Assembly (NCBI GenBank): GCA_001464495.1
Contig: LNDZ01000029.1
Coordinates: 79,455 to 143,454, forward strand
Direction of reading: 5' to 3'
From: Betaproteobacteria bacterium Ga0074130
GTDB taxonomy: Bacteria; Pseudomonadota; Gammaproteobacteria; Burkholderiales; Rhodocyclaceae
Length of the DNA stretch: 64,000 nucleotides
Shown: positions 19,062-30,793 of the stretch, piece after piece
Layout: the number at the start of each line of letters is the position of its first letter
Numbering within the stretch: the first letter of the stretch is position 1
Made by a program: the position numbers and the translations under genes
The notes under the pieces: generated by a model
The model's database searches: none
The model's input: only the letters and a program-made list of their open reading frames with translations
Told to the model about the DNA's origin: nothing

Positions 19062-19832
19062 ATGCAAGAGCACCGCGCCCGTAAACGCTTTGGGCAGAAC
19101 TTCCTGTCCTCCTCCGGCGTAATCGCCAGCATCATCTCGGCGATCAATCCAAAACCAGATGACTGCATGGTTGAAATCGGGCCAGGCCTCGGCGCCATGA
19201 CCGTCCCGCTGATGGATACGCTCAAGCATTTGCATGTGGTCGAGATTGATCGTGACCTGATTGCCCGCCTCAAGCAAAACCACCGACAGGACAAGCTGAC
19301 CATTCATGAAGGCGATGCGCTTGAGTTCGACTTTGGTGGTCTGAGCGAAAAAAATCTGCGGATCGTTGGCAATCTGCCTTACAACATCTCGACGCCCATC
19401 TTGTTTCACCTCTCGCGCTTTGCCACACAGGTTCGCGATATGCACTTCATGCTGCAAAAAGAAGTGGTGGATCGCATGGTGGCCGAGCCTGGCAGCAGTG
19501 AATTCGGTCGCCTCTCAGTGATGCTGCAATATCGCTACGACATGGATCGCTTGTTCATCGTCCCGCCCGATGCCTTCGTTCCCGCCCCCAAGGTCGATTC
19601 AGCCATCGTCCGTATGATCCCGCGACCTGTCGAAGCCCTCACCGCAAAAGATGAAGCGCTGTTCGGCGACGTTGTCACGGCGGCATTCTCTCAACGTCGC
19701 AAGATGCTGCGCAACACATTGAAGGGCATCATCAGCGAAACTGGATTAGAAGCGCTGGGTATTGCGCCCACCGCCAGAGCCGAGACGCTGGCGGTGAGTG
19801 ATTACGTGCGAATCACAAATTCATTGTCTTGA
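19062..19832 (+). CDS. rsmA: 16S rRNA (adenine1518/1519-N6)-dimethyltransferase
   Basis: The 256-residue KsgA enzyme dimethylates two adjacent adenosines in the 3' helix 45 of 16S rRNA. Signature segments are KRFGQNFL (residues 8-15), [11 protein letters not shown] (SAM motif I, about 38-48), NLPYNIS (about 105-111) and the C-terminal [13 protein letters not shown]. Length is normal. It ends the lptD-surA-pdxA-yafJ-rsmA run; a 97-bp gap without a strong terminator separates it from convergent xth. Confidence 0.96.
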   Translation: MQEHRARKRFGQNFLSSSGVIASIISAINPKPDDCMVEIGPGLGAMTVPLMDTLKHLHVVEIDRDLIARLKQNHRQDKLTIHEGDALEFDFGGLSEKNLRIVGNLPYNISTPILFHLSRFATQVRDMHFMLQKEVVDRMVAEPGSSEFGRLSVMLQYRYDMDRLFIVPPDAFVPAPKVDSAIVRMIPRPVEALTAKDEALFGDVVTAAFSQRRKMLRNTLKGIISETGLEALGIAPTARAETLAVSDYVRITNSLS

Positions 19833-19907
19833 AATTGTGCTGCCAATTGGCTGATCGCCACTGTAAGTAGGCGCTCTGATAGGCGCCCCTCTTGCTTATT
19901 TCATGAC

Positions 19908-19929
19908 AAAAAAAGAGGGTACAGACAGT

Positions 19930-19937
<8 letters not shown>
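19908..19937 (-). terminator. Weak intrinsic terminator candidate after xth
   Basis: On the minus strand CAGAC, six bases, GTCTG form a 5-bp hairpin overlapping the xth stop codon, followed after seven bases by seven T residues. The stem is short and the gap to the T tract is longer than usual, so termination here is uncertain. Confidence 0.3.
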
Positions 19938-20706
<769 letters not shown>

Positions 20707-20709
20707 GTC

Positions 20710-20728
20710 GAGATCTTAACCCGATCTC
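20710..20728. repeat. Inverted repeat in xth/pilZ divergent region
   Basis: GAGATC, a 7-bp spacer TTAACCC, then GATCTC. It lies 4 bases upstream of the xth start and about 15 bases upstream of the TATAAT used for the PilZ gene, a position where a repressor or activator dimer could act on both genes. No known operator is recognised. Confidence 0.35.
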
Positions 20729-20742
20729 CCCATTTTGCCCCC

Positions 20743-20748
20743 TATAAT
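20743..20748 (+). promoter_or_regulatory. Candidate -10 box for the PilZ gene
   Basis: A perfect TATAAT preceded by CCCC, 27 bases before the PilZ-protein ATG. The nearest -35-like sequence (TTAACC at 20716) is 21 bases away, so the promoter may rely on the perfect -10 or on an activator at the adjacent inverted repeat. Confidence 0.5.
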
Positions 20749-20775
20749 GAGACATCCAAACGCAGGAGAAAACCC

Positions 20776-21156
20776 ATGACCACAACAAGCCACGAACGGC
20801 GCCGGTTTTGGCGCGCCAACTTTCATGCTGGCGCAAAGCTGCTCACCGATTTGGCCGAATACAAGGTGCAGATTGTGGACCTTTCTCTCAAGGGCGCGCT
20901 GGTGACACTGCCTGAGCCTGCGAATGTGGGCACCCAGGAAAACTGCCGTCTGCAACTGACGCTGGCGGATGATGTGAGCATCACTTTGTGGGGAAGGATT
21001 GCGCATGTAGCGGGCCTACAGATCGGCATTCGCTGCGAGAGCATGGACTTGGATAGCGTGACGCATCTGCGCCGCTTGGTTGAGCTCAATGTTGGCGATC
21101 CGGTATTGCTGGAAGAAGAAATTTCCTTCCTGATCCAGCCAGAGCAAGTCGCTTGA
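20776..21156 (+). CDS. PilZ domain protein (cyclic-di-GMP binding)
   Basis: A 126-residue single-domain protein. The two c-di-GMP contacts of PilZ domains are visible: RRRFWR near the N terminus (residues 8-13, the RxxxR motif) and DLSLKGALV (about 36-44, the D/NxSxxG motif). There is no membrane segment or output domain, so it probably acts through protein partners in motility or surface attachment; the type IV pilus genes pilC and pilD lie 19 kb away. AGGAGA lies seven bases before ATG 20776. It is flanked by its own -10 box and a strong terminator, so it is monocistronic. Confidence 0.88.
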   Translation: MTTTSHERRRFWRANFHAGAKLLTDLAEYKVQIVDLSLKGALVTLPEPANVGTQENCRLQLTLADDVSITLWGRIAHVAGLQIGIRCESMDLDSVTHLRRLVELNVGDPVLLEEEISFLIQPEQVA

Positions 21157-21180
21157 AACCTTTAAAGTTCAAGTAAGAAT

Positions 21181-21208
21181 AAAAAGGCCCGGACTTCCGG
21201 GCCTTTTT
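21181..21208. terminator. Strong bidirectional terminator between pilZ and prlC
   Basis: AAAAAGGCCCGG, loop ACTT, CCGGGCCTTTTT: a 12-bp perfect stem with a T run on both strands. It ends the PilZ transcript on the plus strand and the prlC transcript on the minus strand. Confidence 0.9.
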
Positions 21209-21235
21209 ATTTAGGGTGCAATTAGGCCTGAAAGG

Positions 21236-23296
21236 TCAGGCAGCGACCATACCGTTATGACGCAGCAGCGCATCGACTGACGGCTCACGGCCACGGAAAG
21301 CCTTGAACGACTCAAGGGCTGGACGCGAGCCACCCACCGACAAAATCTCTTGCCAGAAACGGCCCCCAGTGACGGGATCGAGCACACTTGCGCCGGCACC
21401 CTTCTGCTCACGGGCTTCTTCAAAGGCTGCAAAAGCATCGGCAGATAAGACTTCGGCCCATTTGTAGCTGTAGTACCCAGCGGCATAGCCGCCCGCAAAG
21501 ATATGCGAGAAACTATGTGGGAAACGATTCCACTCCGGCGGCGTGACCACAGCCACTTGCTTACGCACCTCAGCCAGAATCTGCAAGAAATTCTTCGCTT
21601 CGCTCGCGGGGGCGCTGTGCAGAAGCAGATCGAACAGGGAGAACTCGATCTGACGCAGGGTCTGCAGACCAGCTTGATAGTTCTTAGCCGCGATCATCTT
21701 GTCATAGAGGCTGCGCGACAGGGTGGCGCCGGTTTCACTATGCTCGGTCATGCCTTGCAGCACATCCCATTCCCAGCAAAAGTTTTCCATAAACTGGCTA
21801 GGCAGCTCGACCGCATCCCATTCGACACCATGAATGCCAGACACAGGCAGCTCATCCACCTGCGTGAGTAGATGATGCAAGCCGTGACCACACTCGTGGA
21901 ATAACGTGATCACATCGTCGTGCGAGAACGTCGCTTGCTTATTGCCCACCGGTGCTGGGAAATTGCAGGTCAGGTAAGCAACAGGGGTCTGCACTCCACT
22001 GCCGGTACGGCGGCGGGTAATAGCTTCATCCATCCAGGCACCACCGCGCTTAGTTTCGCGGGCATACAGATCTAGGTAGAACTGGCCAACCATGCGGCCC
22101 TCGCGGACGATGCGGAAGAAGCGCACGGCCGGGTCCCAAGTGGAGGTGCTGTCGGCTTCCAGCTTCACTTGGAACAGCGACTCAATCACGCGGAACAAAC
22201 CACTGAGCACTTTATTCTCGGGGAAGTACTGCTTCACCTCTTCATCGGAGAATGCATAACGCGCCTGCTTGAGCTTCTCAGCGGCATAGCTCATGTCCCA
22301 CGATTCCAGCTTGTCCAGCCCCAGCTCCTTGCGCGCAAACTCGCGCAGCTCAGCAATGTCTTTCTCGGCAAAGGGACGCGCCTTGGCGGCGAGCTCATGC
22401 AGGAAGGCAATCACCTGCGCAGGGGTGTCGGCCATCTTTGCTACGAGCGACACCTCGGCAAAGTTCTGATAACCGAGCATCTGCGCCTCTTCGGCCTTCA
22501 ACGCGACAATCTTTTCAATCAGCCCCGTGTTATCCCACTCCGGCTTGGAAAATTCAGATGCGCGGGTTGCATAAGCGCGATACATACGCGCACGCAAGTC
22601 GCGATCATCGGCATATTGCAGCACCGGAATGTAAGACGGGGCATGCAACGTGAATTTCCAGCCCGGTTTGCCATCTCTCTCGGCCGCCGCGCGCGCAGCA
22701 TCAATGGCATCTTGCGGCAGGCCCGACAGCTGGGATTCGCTCTCTACCCACTCGGCATGGGCATTTGTCGAATCCAGCAAGTTCTCGGAGAATTTGGTCG
22801 AGAGTGCAGACAGCTCTTCCTGAATCGACTTGAAGCGTGGCTTCTGCGCATCCGGCAGTTCGGCACCGGATAGGCGGAAATCACGAACCTCATTGTCCAC
22901 AATCTTTTTCTGTGCGGTGGATAGCGTGGCGTATTCAGCGCTCTCGCGCAGGGCCTTGTACTTGGCAAATAAGGCAAGGTTCTGGCCCAGCTCGGCATAG
23001 AACGATGAAATTTCTGGCAACAGCGCGTTATAAGCCTCACGCCATTCCGGTACGTCGTTGACTGAGTGCAAGTGACCAACCACCCCCCAGGCGCGGCCCA
23101 TGCGTTCGCCAGCGTCAATCATCGGCTGCACGAAATCAGCCCACGTAGCGGGCGTCTCGGGCTTGAGCAATGTCTCGACCAGCTGACGATTCTCCTCAAG
23201 CAGCGCATGAATGGCAGGCTCAACATGCGCTGGCTGCACACGATCAAAGCGTGGGAGGCAGGAAAAATCGAGGAGAGGATTGTCGTTCGTGGTCAT
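21236..23296 (-). CDS. prlC: Oligopeptidase A (M3 metallopeptidase)
   Basis: A 686-residue cytoplasmic zinc endopeptidase that degrades short peptides, including cleaved signal peptides. The zinc motif is clear in LFHECGHGLHHLL (HExxH form HECGH) and the third ligand region GIHGVEWDAVELPSQFMENF follows. Length is typical. Two in-frame ATGs exist, at 23302 and 23296; the second is better spaced from a GGGT sequence. It follows purC on the same strand but a terminator lies between, so it should have its own promoter. Confidence 0.95.
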   Translation of the reverse strand: MTTNDNPLLDFSCLPRFDRVQPAHVEPAIHALLEENRQLVETLLKPETPATWADFVQPMIDAGERMGRAWGVVGHLHSVNDVPEWREAYNALLPEISSFYAELGQNLALFAKYKALRESAEYATLSTAQKKIVDNEVRDFRLSGAELPDAQKPRFKSIQEELSALSTKFSENLLDSTNAHAEWVESESQLSGLPQDAIDAARAAAERDGKPGWKFTLHAPSYIPVLQYADDRDLRARMYRAYATRASEFSKPEWDNTGLIEKIVALKAEEAQMLGYQNFAEVSLVAKMADTPAQVIAFLHELAAKARPFAEKDIAELREFARKELGLDKLESWDMSYAAEKLKQARYAFSDEEVKQYFPENKVLSGLFRVIESLFQVKLEADSTSTWDPAVRFFRIVREGRMVGQFYLDLYARETKRGGAWMDEAITRRRTGSGVQTPVAYLTCNFPAPVGNKQATFSHDDVITLFHECGHGLHHLLTQVDELPVSGIHGVEWDAVELPSQFMENFCWEWDVLQGMTEHSETGATLSRSLYDKMIAAKNYQAGLQTLRQIEFSLFDLLLHSAPASEAKNFLQILAEVRKQVAVVTPPEWNRFPHSFSHIFAGGYAAGYYSYKWAEVLSADAFAAFEEAREQKGAGASVLDPVTGGRFWQEILSVGGSRPALESFKAFRGREPSVDALLRHNGMVAA

Positions 23297-23313
23297 GATC
23301 ATTACCCAGTAAA

Positions 23314-23348
23314 GAAAAAAGCCGCCGACGCGAATTGCAGACGGCGGC
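23314..23348 (-). terminator. Intrinsic terminator after purC
   Basis: On the minus strand GCCGCCG, a 14-base loop and CGGCGGC are followed directly by TTTTTT. The 7-bp GC stem plus T run is a textbook intrinsic terminator. It lies between the purC stop and the prlC start. Confidence 0.8.
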
Positions 23349-23366
23349 CTTGTATTTCATATGCGG

Positions 23367-24248
23367 CTACTTGGTCAGTTTTTCAAGCGCTTCGGTGTAT
23401 TTCTCTCCCGTTCTGGCAATCACGTCAGCGGGCAGTTTGGGGCCCGGTGCCTGCTTGTCCCAGTCCAGTGTTTCCAGATAGTCACGCACAAACTGCTTGT
23501 CAAAGCTTGGTGGGTTATTGCCTACTGCGTATGTATCTGCTGGCCAGAAACGTGATGAATCCGGCGTCAGTGCTTCATCAATGAGGTGCAGCACACCCGC
23601 GTCATCCAGGCCAAACTCAAACTTGGTATCCGCGATAATGATGCCGCGCTGACGCGCGTAGTCAGCAGCTTCGCTGTACAACTTGAGAGTTACGTCGCGC
23701 ACCTTGGCGGCCATCTCCGGGCCAACCAGCTTTTCGACGGTGGCGTAGTCGATATTCTCGTCATGCGCACCGGCTTCGGCCTTGTAGGCCGGCGTGAAAA
23801 TCGGCTGCGGCAATTGCTGCGCCATTTGTAGGCCAGCAGGCAGGTTAATGCCACAAATCGCTCCGCTGGTCTGGTAGTCCTTCCAGCCCGAGCCAATGAT
23901 GTAGCCCCGCGCCACCGCCTCAATCGGCAATGGCTTCAGACGCTTGACCACCAGACCGCGACCACGCACCTGTGCCTTTTCTTCCTCACCCTGCACCACG
24001 CTTTCCGGATCGATGCCAGTCAACTGATTGGGCAGCACATGCGCCAGCTTGCCGAACCAAAAATTGGCCATCGCAGTCAGCACCGCGCCCTTACCAGGAA
24101 TCGGGTCGGGCATGATCACATCGAAGGCCGACAAGCGATCGCTGACGACGATCAAGAGCTTGTCATCGCCCACAGCATAGATGTCACGCACTTTGCCACG
24201 GCCAAGCAGGGGCAGACTCTTGATGGTGGATTCGTAAACAGTGGTCAC
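23367..24248 (-). CDS. purC: SAICAR synthetase
   Basis: The 293-residue enzyme joins aspartate to CAIR in purine synthesis. It has the N-terminal [11 protein letters not shown] glycine-rich loop (residues 16-26), [18 protein letters not shown], the [11 protein letters not shown] region and [13 protein letters not shown] near residues 225-240. This is the longer ~290-residue form. The start is GTG 24248 with GGAGAA about nine bases upstream. It follows fba on the same strand, but a strong hairpin terminator stands between; purE and purK are not adjacent. Confidence 0.96.
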   Translation of the reverse strand: MTTVYESTIKSLPLLGRGKVRDIYAVGDDKLLIVVSDRLSAFDVIMPDPIPGKGAVLTAMANFWFGKLAHVLPNQLTGIDPESVVQGEEEKAQVRGRGLVVKRLKPLPIEAVARGYIIGSGWKDYQTSGAICGINLPAGLQMAQQLPQPIFTPAYKAEAGAHDENIDYATVEKLVGPEMAAKVRDVTLKLYSEAADYARQRGIIIADTKFEFGLDDAGVLHLIDEALTPDSSRFWPADTYAVGNNPPSFDKQFVRDYLETLDWDKQAPGPKLPADVIARTGEKYTEALEKLTK

Positions 24249-24287
24249 AGCAATTTTCTCCGGCGGGGCCCTACAGTCGGACAGTGC

Positions 24288-24319
24288 AAAAAACGACGGC
24301 GCGGCAGATGACCGCGCCG
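24288..24319 (-). terminator. Intrinsic terminator after fba
   Basis: On the minus strand CGGCGCGG, a seven-base loop and CCGCGCCG are followed by GT and then a T run (GTCGTTTTTTG). The 8-bp stem is strong. It closes the tkt-gap-pgk-fba operon upstream of purC. Confidence 0.75.
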
Positions 24320-24344
24320 GTGTGGCAATAAAAGTCGGGCTGAA

Positions 24345-25409
24345 TCAGTTCACAACCTGATTGAGCTCGCCCTTCTTGTAGCGCTCAGCCATCTGCTCCA
24401 GCGTCAGCACCTTGATCTTGCTGGCCTGGCCAGCACAACCAAAAGCTTCATAACGCGCTAAACAGATCTTCATGGCGGCTTCACGCGCCGGCTTGAGGAA
24501 GTCGCGCGGGTCGAACTTGGATGGGTTCTCTGCCAGATAGCGACGTACAGCACCGGTCATGGCGAGACGAATATCGGTATCGATATTCACCTTACGCACG
24601 CCGTGCTTGATGCCAAGAACGATTTCTTCGACCGGCACACCGTAGGTTTCTTTCATGTCGCCGCCGAACTCACGAATTTCAGCGAGCAGCTCTTGCGGCA
24701 CCGACGACGAACCGTGCATGACTAGGTGTGTGTTCGGGATGCGCGCGTGAATTTCCTTGATGCGATCAATCGCGAGGATGTCGCCCGTCGGCTTCTTGGT
24801 GAATTTGTACGCACCGTGCGAGGTGCCAATGGCAATCGCCAGGGCATCGCAATTGGTTTGCTTGACGAAATCGGCAGCCTGATCCGGATCGGTCAGCAGT
24901 TGCTCGCGTGTCATGGTGCCTTCGGCACCGTGACCATCTTCCTTGTCGCCCATCATCGTTTCAAGCGAACCAAGCACGCCCAGCTCGGCTTCAACCGAGA
25001 CGCCAATGGAGTGTGCAAATTTAACAACCTCCTTGGACACGTCAACGTTGTATTCGTAGGAAGCGGTGGTCTTGCCATCTCCCTCCAGTGAGCCGTCCAT
25101 CATCACTGACGAAAAGCCGGAGCGGATAGCCGCCATACACACGGCTGGCGATTGGCCATGATCCTGGTGCATGACAACGGGAATGTGCGGATAGGCTTCG
25201 AGGGCGGCGAGAATCTGGTGACGCAGGAAAGCTTCGCCTGCGTATTTACGCGCACCGGCAGAGGCCTGCATGATCACGGGGGCGTCAACCTTGCTGGCCG
25301 CCTCCATGATGGCCCAGACCTGCTCCATGTTATTGACGTTGAAGGCGGGCAGACCATAGGTGTTTTCAGCAGCATGGTCGAGCAGTTGGCGCATGGATAC
25401 GAGTGGCAT
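24345..25409 (-). CDS. fba: Class II fructose-1,6-bisphosphate aldolase
   Basis: The 354-residue zinc aldolase interconverts fructose-1,6-bisphosphate and two triose phosphates. Features are [12 protein letters not shown] (residues 19-30), MHQDHG with the zinc-binding His (about 81-86), SVEAELG and [10 protein letters not shown]. It is of the CbbA-like class IIB type found in betaproteobacteria. The frame is open 17 codons upstream, but ATG 25409 ([10 protein letters not shown]) has GAGG eight bases before it and matches the family. It is the last gene of tkt-gap-pgk-fba, 28 bp after pgk. Confidence 0.96.
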   Translation of the reverse strand: MPLVSMRQLLDHAAENTYGLPAFNVNNMEQVWAIMEAASKVDAPVIMQASAGARKYAGEAFLRHQILAALEAYPHIPVVMHQDHGQSPAVCMAAIRSGFSSVMMDGSLEGDGKTTASYEYNVDVSKEVVKFAHSIGVSVEAELGVLGSLETMMGDKEDGHGAEGTMTREQLLTDPDQAADFVKQTNCDALAIAIGTSHGAYKFTKKPTGDILAIDRIKEIHARIPNTHLVMHGSSSVPQELLAEIREFGGDMKETYGVPVEEIVLGIKHGVRKVNIDTDIRLAMTGAVRRYLAENPSKFDPRDFLKPAREAAMKICLARYEAFGCAGQASKIKVLTLEQMAERYKKGELNQVVN

Positions 25410-25437
25410 GGTGTGATCCTCTGGATAGTTTTTATGA

Positions 25438-26598
25438 TCAGTCGTTCGCGCGTTGCGCAAGGATTTCTACGGCTGGCAGGGTCTTGCCCTCGAGGAACTC
25501 GAGGAAGGCACCACCCGCAGTGGATATATAGCTGACATGTGTGTCGAACTTGTGAATCGCGGCAATCGTATCGCCGCCACCCGCCAGCGAGTAGGCTGGG
25601 GATGCAGCAATCGCCTCGGCCAGCGTACGTGTGCCATTAGCAAAGGCATCGAACTCAAATACGCCGAGCGGGCCGTTCCAGACGATGGTGCCGGCTTCTG
25701 CCACGATGCGGGCGAGCACACGCGCTGTTTCAGGGCCGACATCCAGAATCATGTCGTCGTCGGCGACGTCTTCAATTTTCTTCACGGTCGCAGCCGCGCT
25801 TGCGGAAAACTCCTTGGCCACCACGACATCGGTCGGCAAGGGCACGCTGACCTTGTCCATGATGCGCTTGGCGGCATCCACCAGATCGGCTTCAGCCAAT
25901 GACTTGCCGATCTTGTAACCTGCGGCAAGCAGGAAGGTATTAGCAATGCCGCCACCCACGATGAGCTGATCCACCTTATCGGCCAGCGACTCCAGCACAG
26001 TCAGCTTAGTCGACACCTTGGAACCGGCAACAATGGCAGTCAGCGGTCGGGCCGGCGCGGCGAGGGCCTTTGTCAGCGCGTCAAGTTCGTCTGCGACACA
26101 GGGGCCCGCACAGGCCACCTTGGCGTACTTGCCCATGCCGTAGGTGGTGGCTTCGGCGCGGTGGGCTGTGCCAAAGGCATCATGCACCCACACGTCGCAC
26201 AGCGAAGCTAGCTGCTGTGATAACGCATCGTCGCATTTCTTCTCGCCCTTGTTCACGCGACAGTTTTCCAGCAGCACGACTTCGCCTGCAGCCACGGCAA
26301 CACCATTCACCCAATCCTGCGCAAGGCGTACGGGGCGGCCGAGCAGTTCACTCATACGTACAGCGATAGGGGTAAGGCTGTCTTCGCTACGGAGATCGCC
26401 TTCAGTCGGACGCCCCAGATGGGACGTCACCATGACGGCAGCACCGTTGTCGAGCGCGTAGCGGATACCCGGTAGTGCCGCGCGGATACGCGTATCGTCG
26501 GTGATGGCGCCTTGATCGTCCTGCGGAACATTCAGATCAGCGCGGATAAAAACGCGCTTGCCGTGAACGTCGAGATCGGTAAGTTTCTTGAAGCTCAT
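25438..26598 (-). CDS. pgk: Phosphoglycerate kinase
   Basis: The 386-residue kinase transfers phosphate from 1,3-bisphosphoglycerate to ADP. It begins [25 protein letters not shown] with the substrate-binding RADLNVP (residues 19-25), has the SHLGRPTEG loop, the nucleotide-binding GSKVSTKL (about 195) and ends with the usual GGGDTIA and [14 protein letters not shown] segments. Length is slightly below the bacterial average, as in other proteobacteria. ATG 26598 is preferred over an upstream in-frame start. It lies 12 bases after gap. Confidence 0.97.
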   Translation of the reverse strand: MSFKKLTDLDVHGKRVFIRADLNVPQDDQGAITDDTRIRAALPGIRYALDNGAAVMVTSHLGRPTEGDLRSEDSLTPIAVRMSELLGRPVRLAQDWVNGVAVAAGEVVLLENCRVNKGEKKCDDALSQQLASLCDVWVHDAFGTAHRAEATTYGMGKYAKVACAGPCVADELDALTKALAAPARPLTAIVAGSKVSTKLTVLESLADKVDQLIVGGGIANTFLLAAGYKIGKSLAEADLVDAAKRIMDKVSVPLPTDVVVAKEFSASAAATVKKIEDVADDDMILDVGPETARVLARIVAEAGTIVWNGPLGVFEFDAFANGTRTLAEAIAASPAYSLAGGGDTIAAIHKFDTHVSYISTAGGAFLEFLEGKTLPAVEILAQRAND

Positions 26599-26610
26599 AA
26601 CGACGCGCAC

Positions 26611-27618
<1,008 letters not shown>

Positions 27619-27635
27619 CTAACGTCTCCGCAAAA

Positions 27636-29645
27636 TTACAGTACAGACTTAACCGTGGCGACAACATTGTCGACGGTGAAGCCGAATTCCTTGAACAACT
27701 GGCCGGCCGGGGCTGACTCGCCAAAACGATCGAGGCCAATCACGGCACCCTCAAGGCCAACATACTTGCGCCAGCCGTCGGTCACGCCCGCTTCAATCGC
27801 GATGCGTACGACGCCGCGCGGCAGCACGCTGTCCTTCCATGCCTTGTCTTGGCGGTCGAACACGTTGGTCGATGGCATTGAGACTACGCGCACAGCAATA
27901 CCTTCTTCCGCGAGCTTGGCTTGGCCCTTGAGTGCCAGCTCGAGTTCAGAACCGGTCGCAATGATCACGGCCTTCGGGTTCGCCGCATCGCTCAGTACAT
28001 ACCCCCCCTTGCGAATCGCCGCCACTTGCTCGGCACTGCGCACAGTGTAGGGCAGGTTCTGGCGCGACAGGCACAGTGACGACGGGCCATCCTTGCGCTC
28101 GATCGAATGCGCCCAAGCCACCAGTGTTTCCATCGTATCGGCCGGACGCCACACATCCATGTTCGGCAACAGTCGCAGAGTGGCGGTTTGTTCGACGGGC
28201 TGGTGCGTTGGGCCGTCTTCACCGAGGCCAATCGAATCATGGGTAAATACACAGATCTGACGCAGCTTCATCAACGCCGCCATGCGCAGGGCATTACGAG
28301 CGTATTCCGAGAACATCAGGAAGGTGGCGGTATAGGGAATCAGGCCGCCATGTAAGGCAATACCATTGGCAATTGCGACCATGCCGAACTCGCGCACACC
28401 ATAGTGAATGTAGTTGCCAGCGGCGGTTTTGCTCACCGACTTAGAGCCCGACCACAAGGTCAGGTTCGAACCGGCGAGGTCAGCCGAGCCGCCGAGCAAC
28501 TCGGGCAGATTGGGTGCCAACGCCTCGATGCTGTTTTGCGAAGCCTTACGGGTCGCAATAGTCTCGGCCTTGTCAGCGACCTTGGTAACAGCGGCATCCA
28601 CGTTCTTCTGCCAATCAGCCGGCAGATCGCCTGCCATGCGGCGCTTGAATTCAGCAGCGAGTTGTGGATGAGCGGCGCTGTAAGCGTCGAACTTCTTGTT
28701 CCACTCCGTTTCGGCGGCAGCACCCTTGGCCTTGGCATCCCAAGCGGCGTAGACGTCAGCAGGGATTTCAAACGGGGGGTGATTCCAACCAATGTAAGCG
28801 CGTGCGGCTTCGATTTCAGCGGTGCCCAGCGGCGCGCCATGGACATCGTGACCACCCGCCTTGTTCGGCGAACCAAGGCCGATAACGGTCTTGCAGCAAA
28901 TCAGTGACGGCTTGTCGGTAACCGCTTGAGCTGCCTTGAGCGCAGCTTCGATAGCCGCAGCATCATGGCCGTTCACGTTCGGGACAACGTGCCAGCCGTA
29001 GGCTTCAAAGCGCTTCGGGGTGTCGTCGGTGAACCAGCCTTCGACGTGGCCGTCGATGGAGATGCCGTTATCGTCGTAGAACGCAATCAGCTTGCCCAGT
29101 CCTAGCGTGCCCGCCAGCGAGCAAGCTTCATGAGAAATGCCCTCCATCAGGCAACCGTCGCCGAGGAAAACATAGGTGTGGTGATCAACGATGCTATGGC
29201 CGGGTTGATTGAACTCAGCCGCCAGCAGCTTTTCAGCCAGCGCGAAACCAACGCCATTGGCAATACCCTGCCCAAGCGGGCCCGTCGTGGTTTCAACGCC
29301 CGGCGCATAGCCATATTCTGGATGACCCGGCGTCCGGCTATGCAACTGGCGGAAATTCTTCAGGTCATCAATGCTCAGATCGTAACCAGTCAAATGCAGC
29401 AGCGCATACAGCAGCATGGAGCCATGACCGTTGGACAACACAAAGCGATCGCGATCTGCCCAGTGCGGGTTGTTCGGGTTGTGCTTGAGGTTTCTACGCC
29501 ACAACACCTCGGCAATTTCAGCCATGCCCATGGGCGCACCGGGGTGGCCTGAATTGGCCTTCTGCACAGCATCCATCGCAAGTGCGCGAATGGCGCCGGT
29601 AATGGGATTGAATACGGAAGCGGGTACGGCGTTGGCGGATGACAT
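27636..29645 (-). CDS. tkt: Transketolase
   Basis: The 669-residue thiamine-diphosphate enzyme moves two-carbon units in the pentose phosphate pathway. It shows [13 protein letters not shown] (residues 30-42), the TPP-binding [13 protein letters not shown] (about 158-170) and the second-domain [18 protein letters not shown] region. It is the first gene of the tkt-gap-pgk-fba operon. In several betaproteobacteria pyruvate kinase sits between pgk and fba; here it is absent. The 172-bp upstream region is divergent with the PAS gene. Confidence 0.97.
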   Translation of the reverse strand: MSSANAVPASVFNPITGAIRALAMDAVQKANSGHPGAPMGMAEIAEVLWRRNLKHNPNNPHWADRDRFVLSNGHGSMLLYALLHLTGYDLSIDDLKNFRQLHSRTPGHPEYGYAPGVETTTGPLGQGIANGVGFALAEKLLAAEFNQPGHSIVDHHTYVFLGDGCLMEGISHEACSLAGTLGLGKLIAFYDDNGISIDGHVEGWFTDDTPKRFEAYGWHVVPNVNGHDAAAIEAALKAAQAVTDKPSLICCKTVIGLGSPNKAGGHDVHGAPLGTAEIEAARAYIGWNHPPFEIPADVYAAWDAKAKGAAAETEWNKKFDAYSAAHPQLAAEFKRRMAGDLPADWQKNVDAAVTKVADKAETIATRKASQNSIEALAPNLPELLGGSADLAGSNLTLWSGSKSVSKTAAGNYIHYGVREFGMVAIANGIALHGGLIPYTATFLMFSEYARNALRMAALMKLRQICVFTHDSIGLGEDGPTHQPVEQTATLRLLPNMDVWRPADTMETLVAWAHSIERKDGPSSLCLSRQNLPYTVRSAEQVAAIRKGGYVLSDAANPKAVIIATGSELELALKGQAKLAEEGIAVRVVSMPSTNVFDRQDKAWKDSVLPRGVVRIAIEAGVTDGWRKYVGLEGAVIGLDRFGESAPAGQLFKEFGFTVDNVVATVKSVL

Positions 29646-29817
29646 GGAGGGTTCCCGAGGACGGCAGCATGAAAGGTGGAGACGCAGCCCTAAATTATCG
29701 GCGAAAACCCCTATCTCTGGCTAGCGCAATGATTCTTGAAGATATTTTTACGCGCAACAGTCGATTTAATCATGCGCTAAAAATGTCACAATACAAGCCT
29801 TCTGTGAGGAGAACCCC

Positions 29818-30234
29818 ATGTCGGAGCACGCCACCCCAAGCCACGCAGCCCCCTACCAAGCGATGATTGAGCAGATGACAGACTCGGTCATCTATGCCGA
29901 TGCCGAGGGCATTATCCGGGTCTGGAATCACGCCTCTGAGCTGATGTTTGGCTTCAGCACTGCCGAGGCAGTGGGGCAGAGCCTAGACATCATCGTGCCG
30001 GAACGCCTGCGCGAGCCCCACTGGCGCGGCTATCACGCGGCCATCGCTGCGGGTGCCACCAAGCATGGTGGCAAGGCCATGCGCACCAAGGCCATTAACA
30101 AAGCGGGCGAGGCGATCTTTGCCGAGGTCAGTTTCTGCGTGGTCGAAGATCCAGCGACCGGTGCGCGTGGCTCAGTGGCAGTGGCCCGCCCTGCTGCACC
30201 AGTCACTCCGCCAGCACCCAAGCCTGCCGCCTAA
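29818..30234 (+). CDS. Stand-alone PAS domain protein
   Basis: A 138-residue protein consisting of one PAS fold (about residues 12-118): MTDSVIYADAEGIIRVWN, then SELMFGFSTAEAVGQSL, and a final strand GSVAVARP. A short Pro/Ala-rich tail ends it. There is no kinase, cyclase or DNA-binding domain, so it must pass any signal through a partner or serve as a small ligand or redox sensor. GAGGAGAA immediately precedes the ATG. It is divergent from tkt and overlaps the end of the convergent thioredoxin-fold gene by four bases. The ligand is not predictable from sequence. Confidence 0.8.
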   Translation: MSEHATPSHAAPYQAMIEQMTDSVIYADAEGIIRVWNHASELMFGFSTAEAVGQSLDIIVPERLREPHWRGYHAAIAAGATKHGGKAMRTKAINKAGEAIFAEVSFCVVEDPATGARGSVAVARPAAPVTPPAPKPAA

Positions 30235-30791
30235 GCGCTGGCCTTCCACTTGATTGAACACCCGATGCTGGGTGTTTGATCAGCCGGGCCACGACCGCTC
30301 TGTGCGACTTGGGTCATGGCCAAAAACAAATCGCGTGGCACATCTGCTGGCGCGGCCTCCTTGCGTGAGGCATCCAGCCTGCCGCGGTATTGCAGCGCCA
30401 TGTGGCTGTTGAAACCAAAAAAATCGGGCGTACACACGGCGCCATACGCCTTGGCAACCGCTTGCGTCTCGTCCAACACATAGGGAAATGGAAAGTCCAT
30501 CTCTCTGGCAATACGCACCATGTTGTCCCAGCTGTCTTCTGGGTATTCGCTCGGGTCATTGCTCATGATAGCAATACAGTTGATGCCCACTTGCTTGAGC
30601 TCCCTCGCATCACGCACGATGCGATCAAGGATGGCCTTGACGTAAGGGCAGTGATTACAGATGAACATCACCAGCAGCCCTTTTTCACCACGCGCGCTAT
30701 CCAGTGAGTGGCGCTTGCCGTCGGTGCCGGGCAAGTCGAAGGCGGGCGCAGGCCAGCCGAAATCGCAGACAGGTGTTGGCGTGCTGACCAC
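30231..30791 (-). CDS. Thioredoxin-fold protein of the AhpC/TSA-like family
   Basis: A 186-residue protein with the layout of thioredoxin-like resolvases and peroxiredoxins: PAPAFDLPGTDGKRHSL at the N terminus, then MFICNHCPYV with Cys45 and Cys48 in a CxxC pair. The CNHCPYVKA form is typical of a widespread family annotated as thioredoxin family protein; a peroxidase or disulfide role is possible. The start is uncertain: TTG 30797 overlaps the upstream gene's stop, while GTG 30791 is better spaced from AGGGA and is chosen. It is coupled to the DUF2520 gene. Confidence 0.75.
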   Translation of the reverse strand: MVSTPTPVCDFGWPAPAFDLPGTDGKRHSLDSARGEKGLLVMFICNHCPYVKAILDRIVRDARELKQVGINCIAIMSNDPSEYPEDSWDNMVRIAREMDFPFPYVLDETQAVAKAYGAVCTPDFFGFNSHMALQYRGRLDASRKEAAPADVPRDLFLAMTQVAQSGRGPADQTPSIGCSIKWKASA

Positions 30792-30793
30792 GA

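Noticed and set aside
19861..19900. GGCGC/GCGCC short hairpin after rsmA as a terminator
   Set aside because: Only a 5-bp stem and no T tract on the plus strand.
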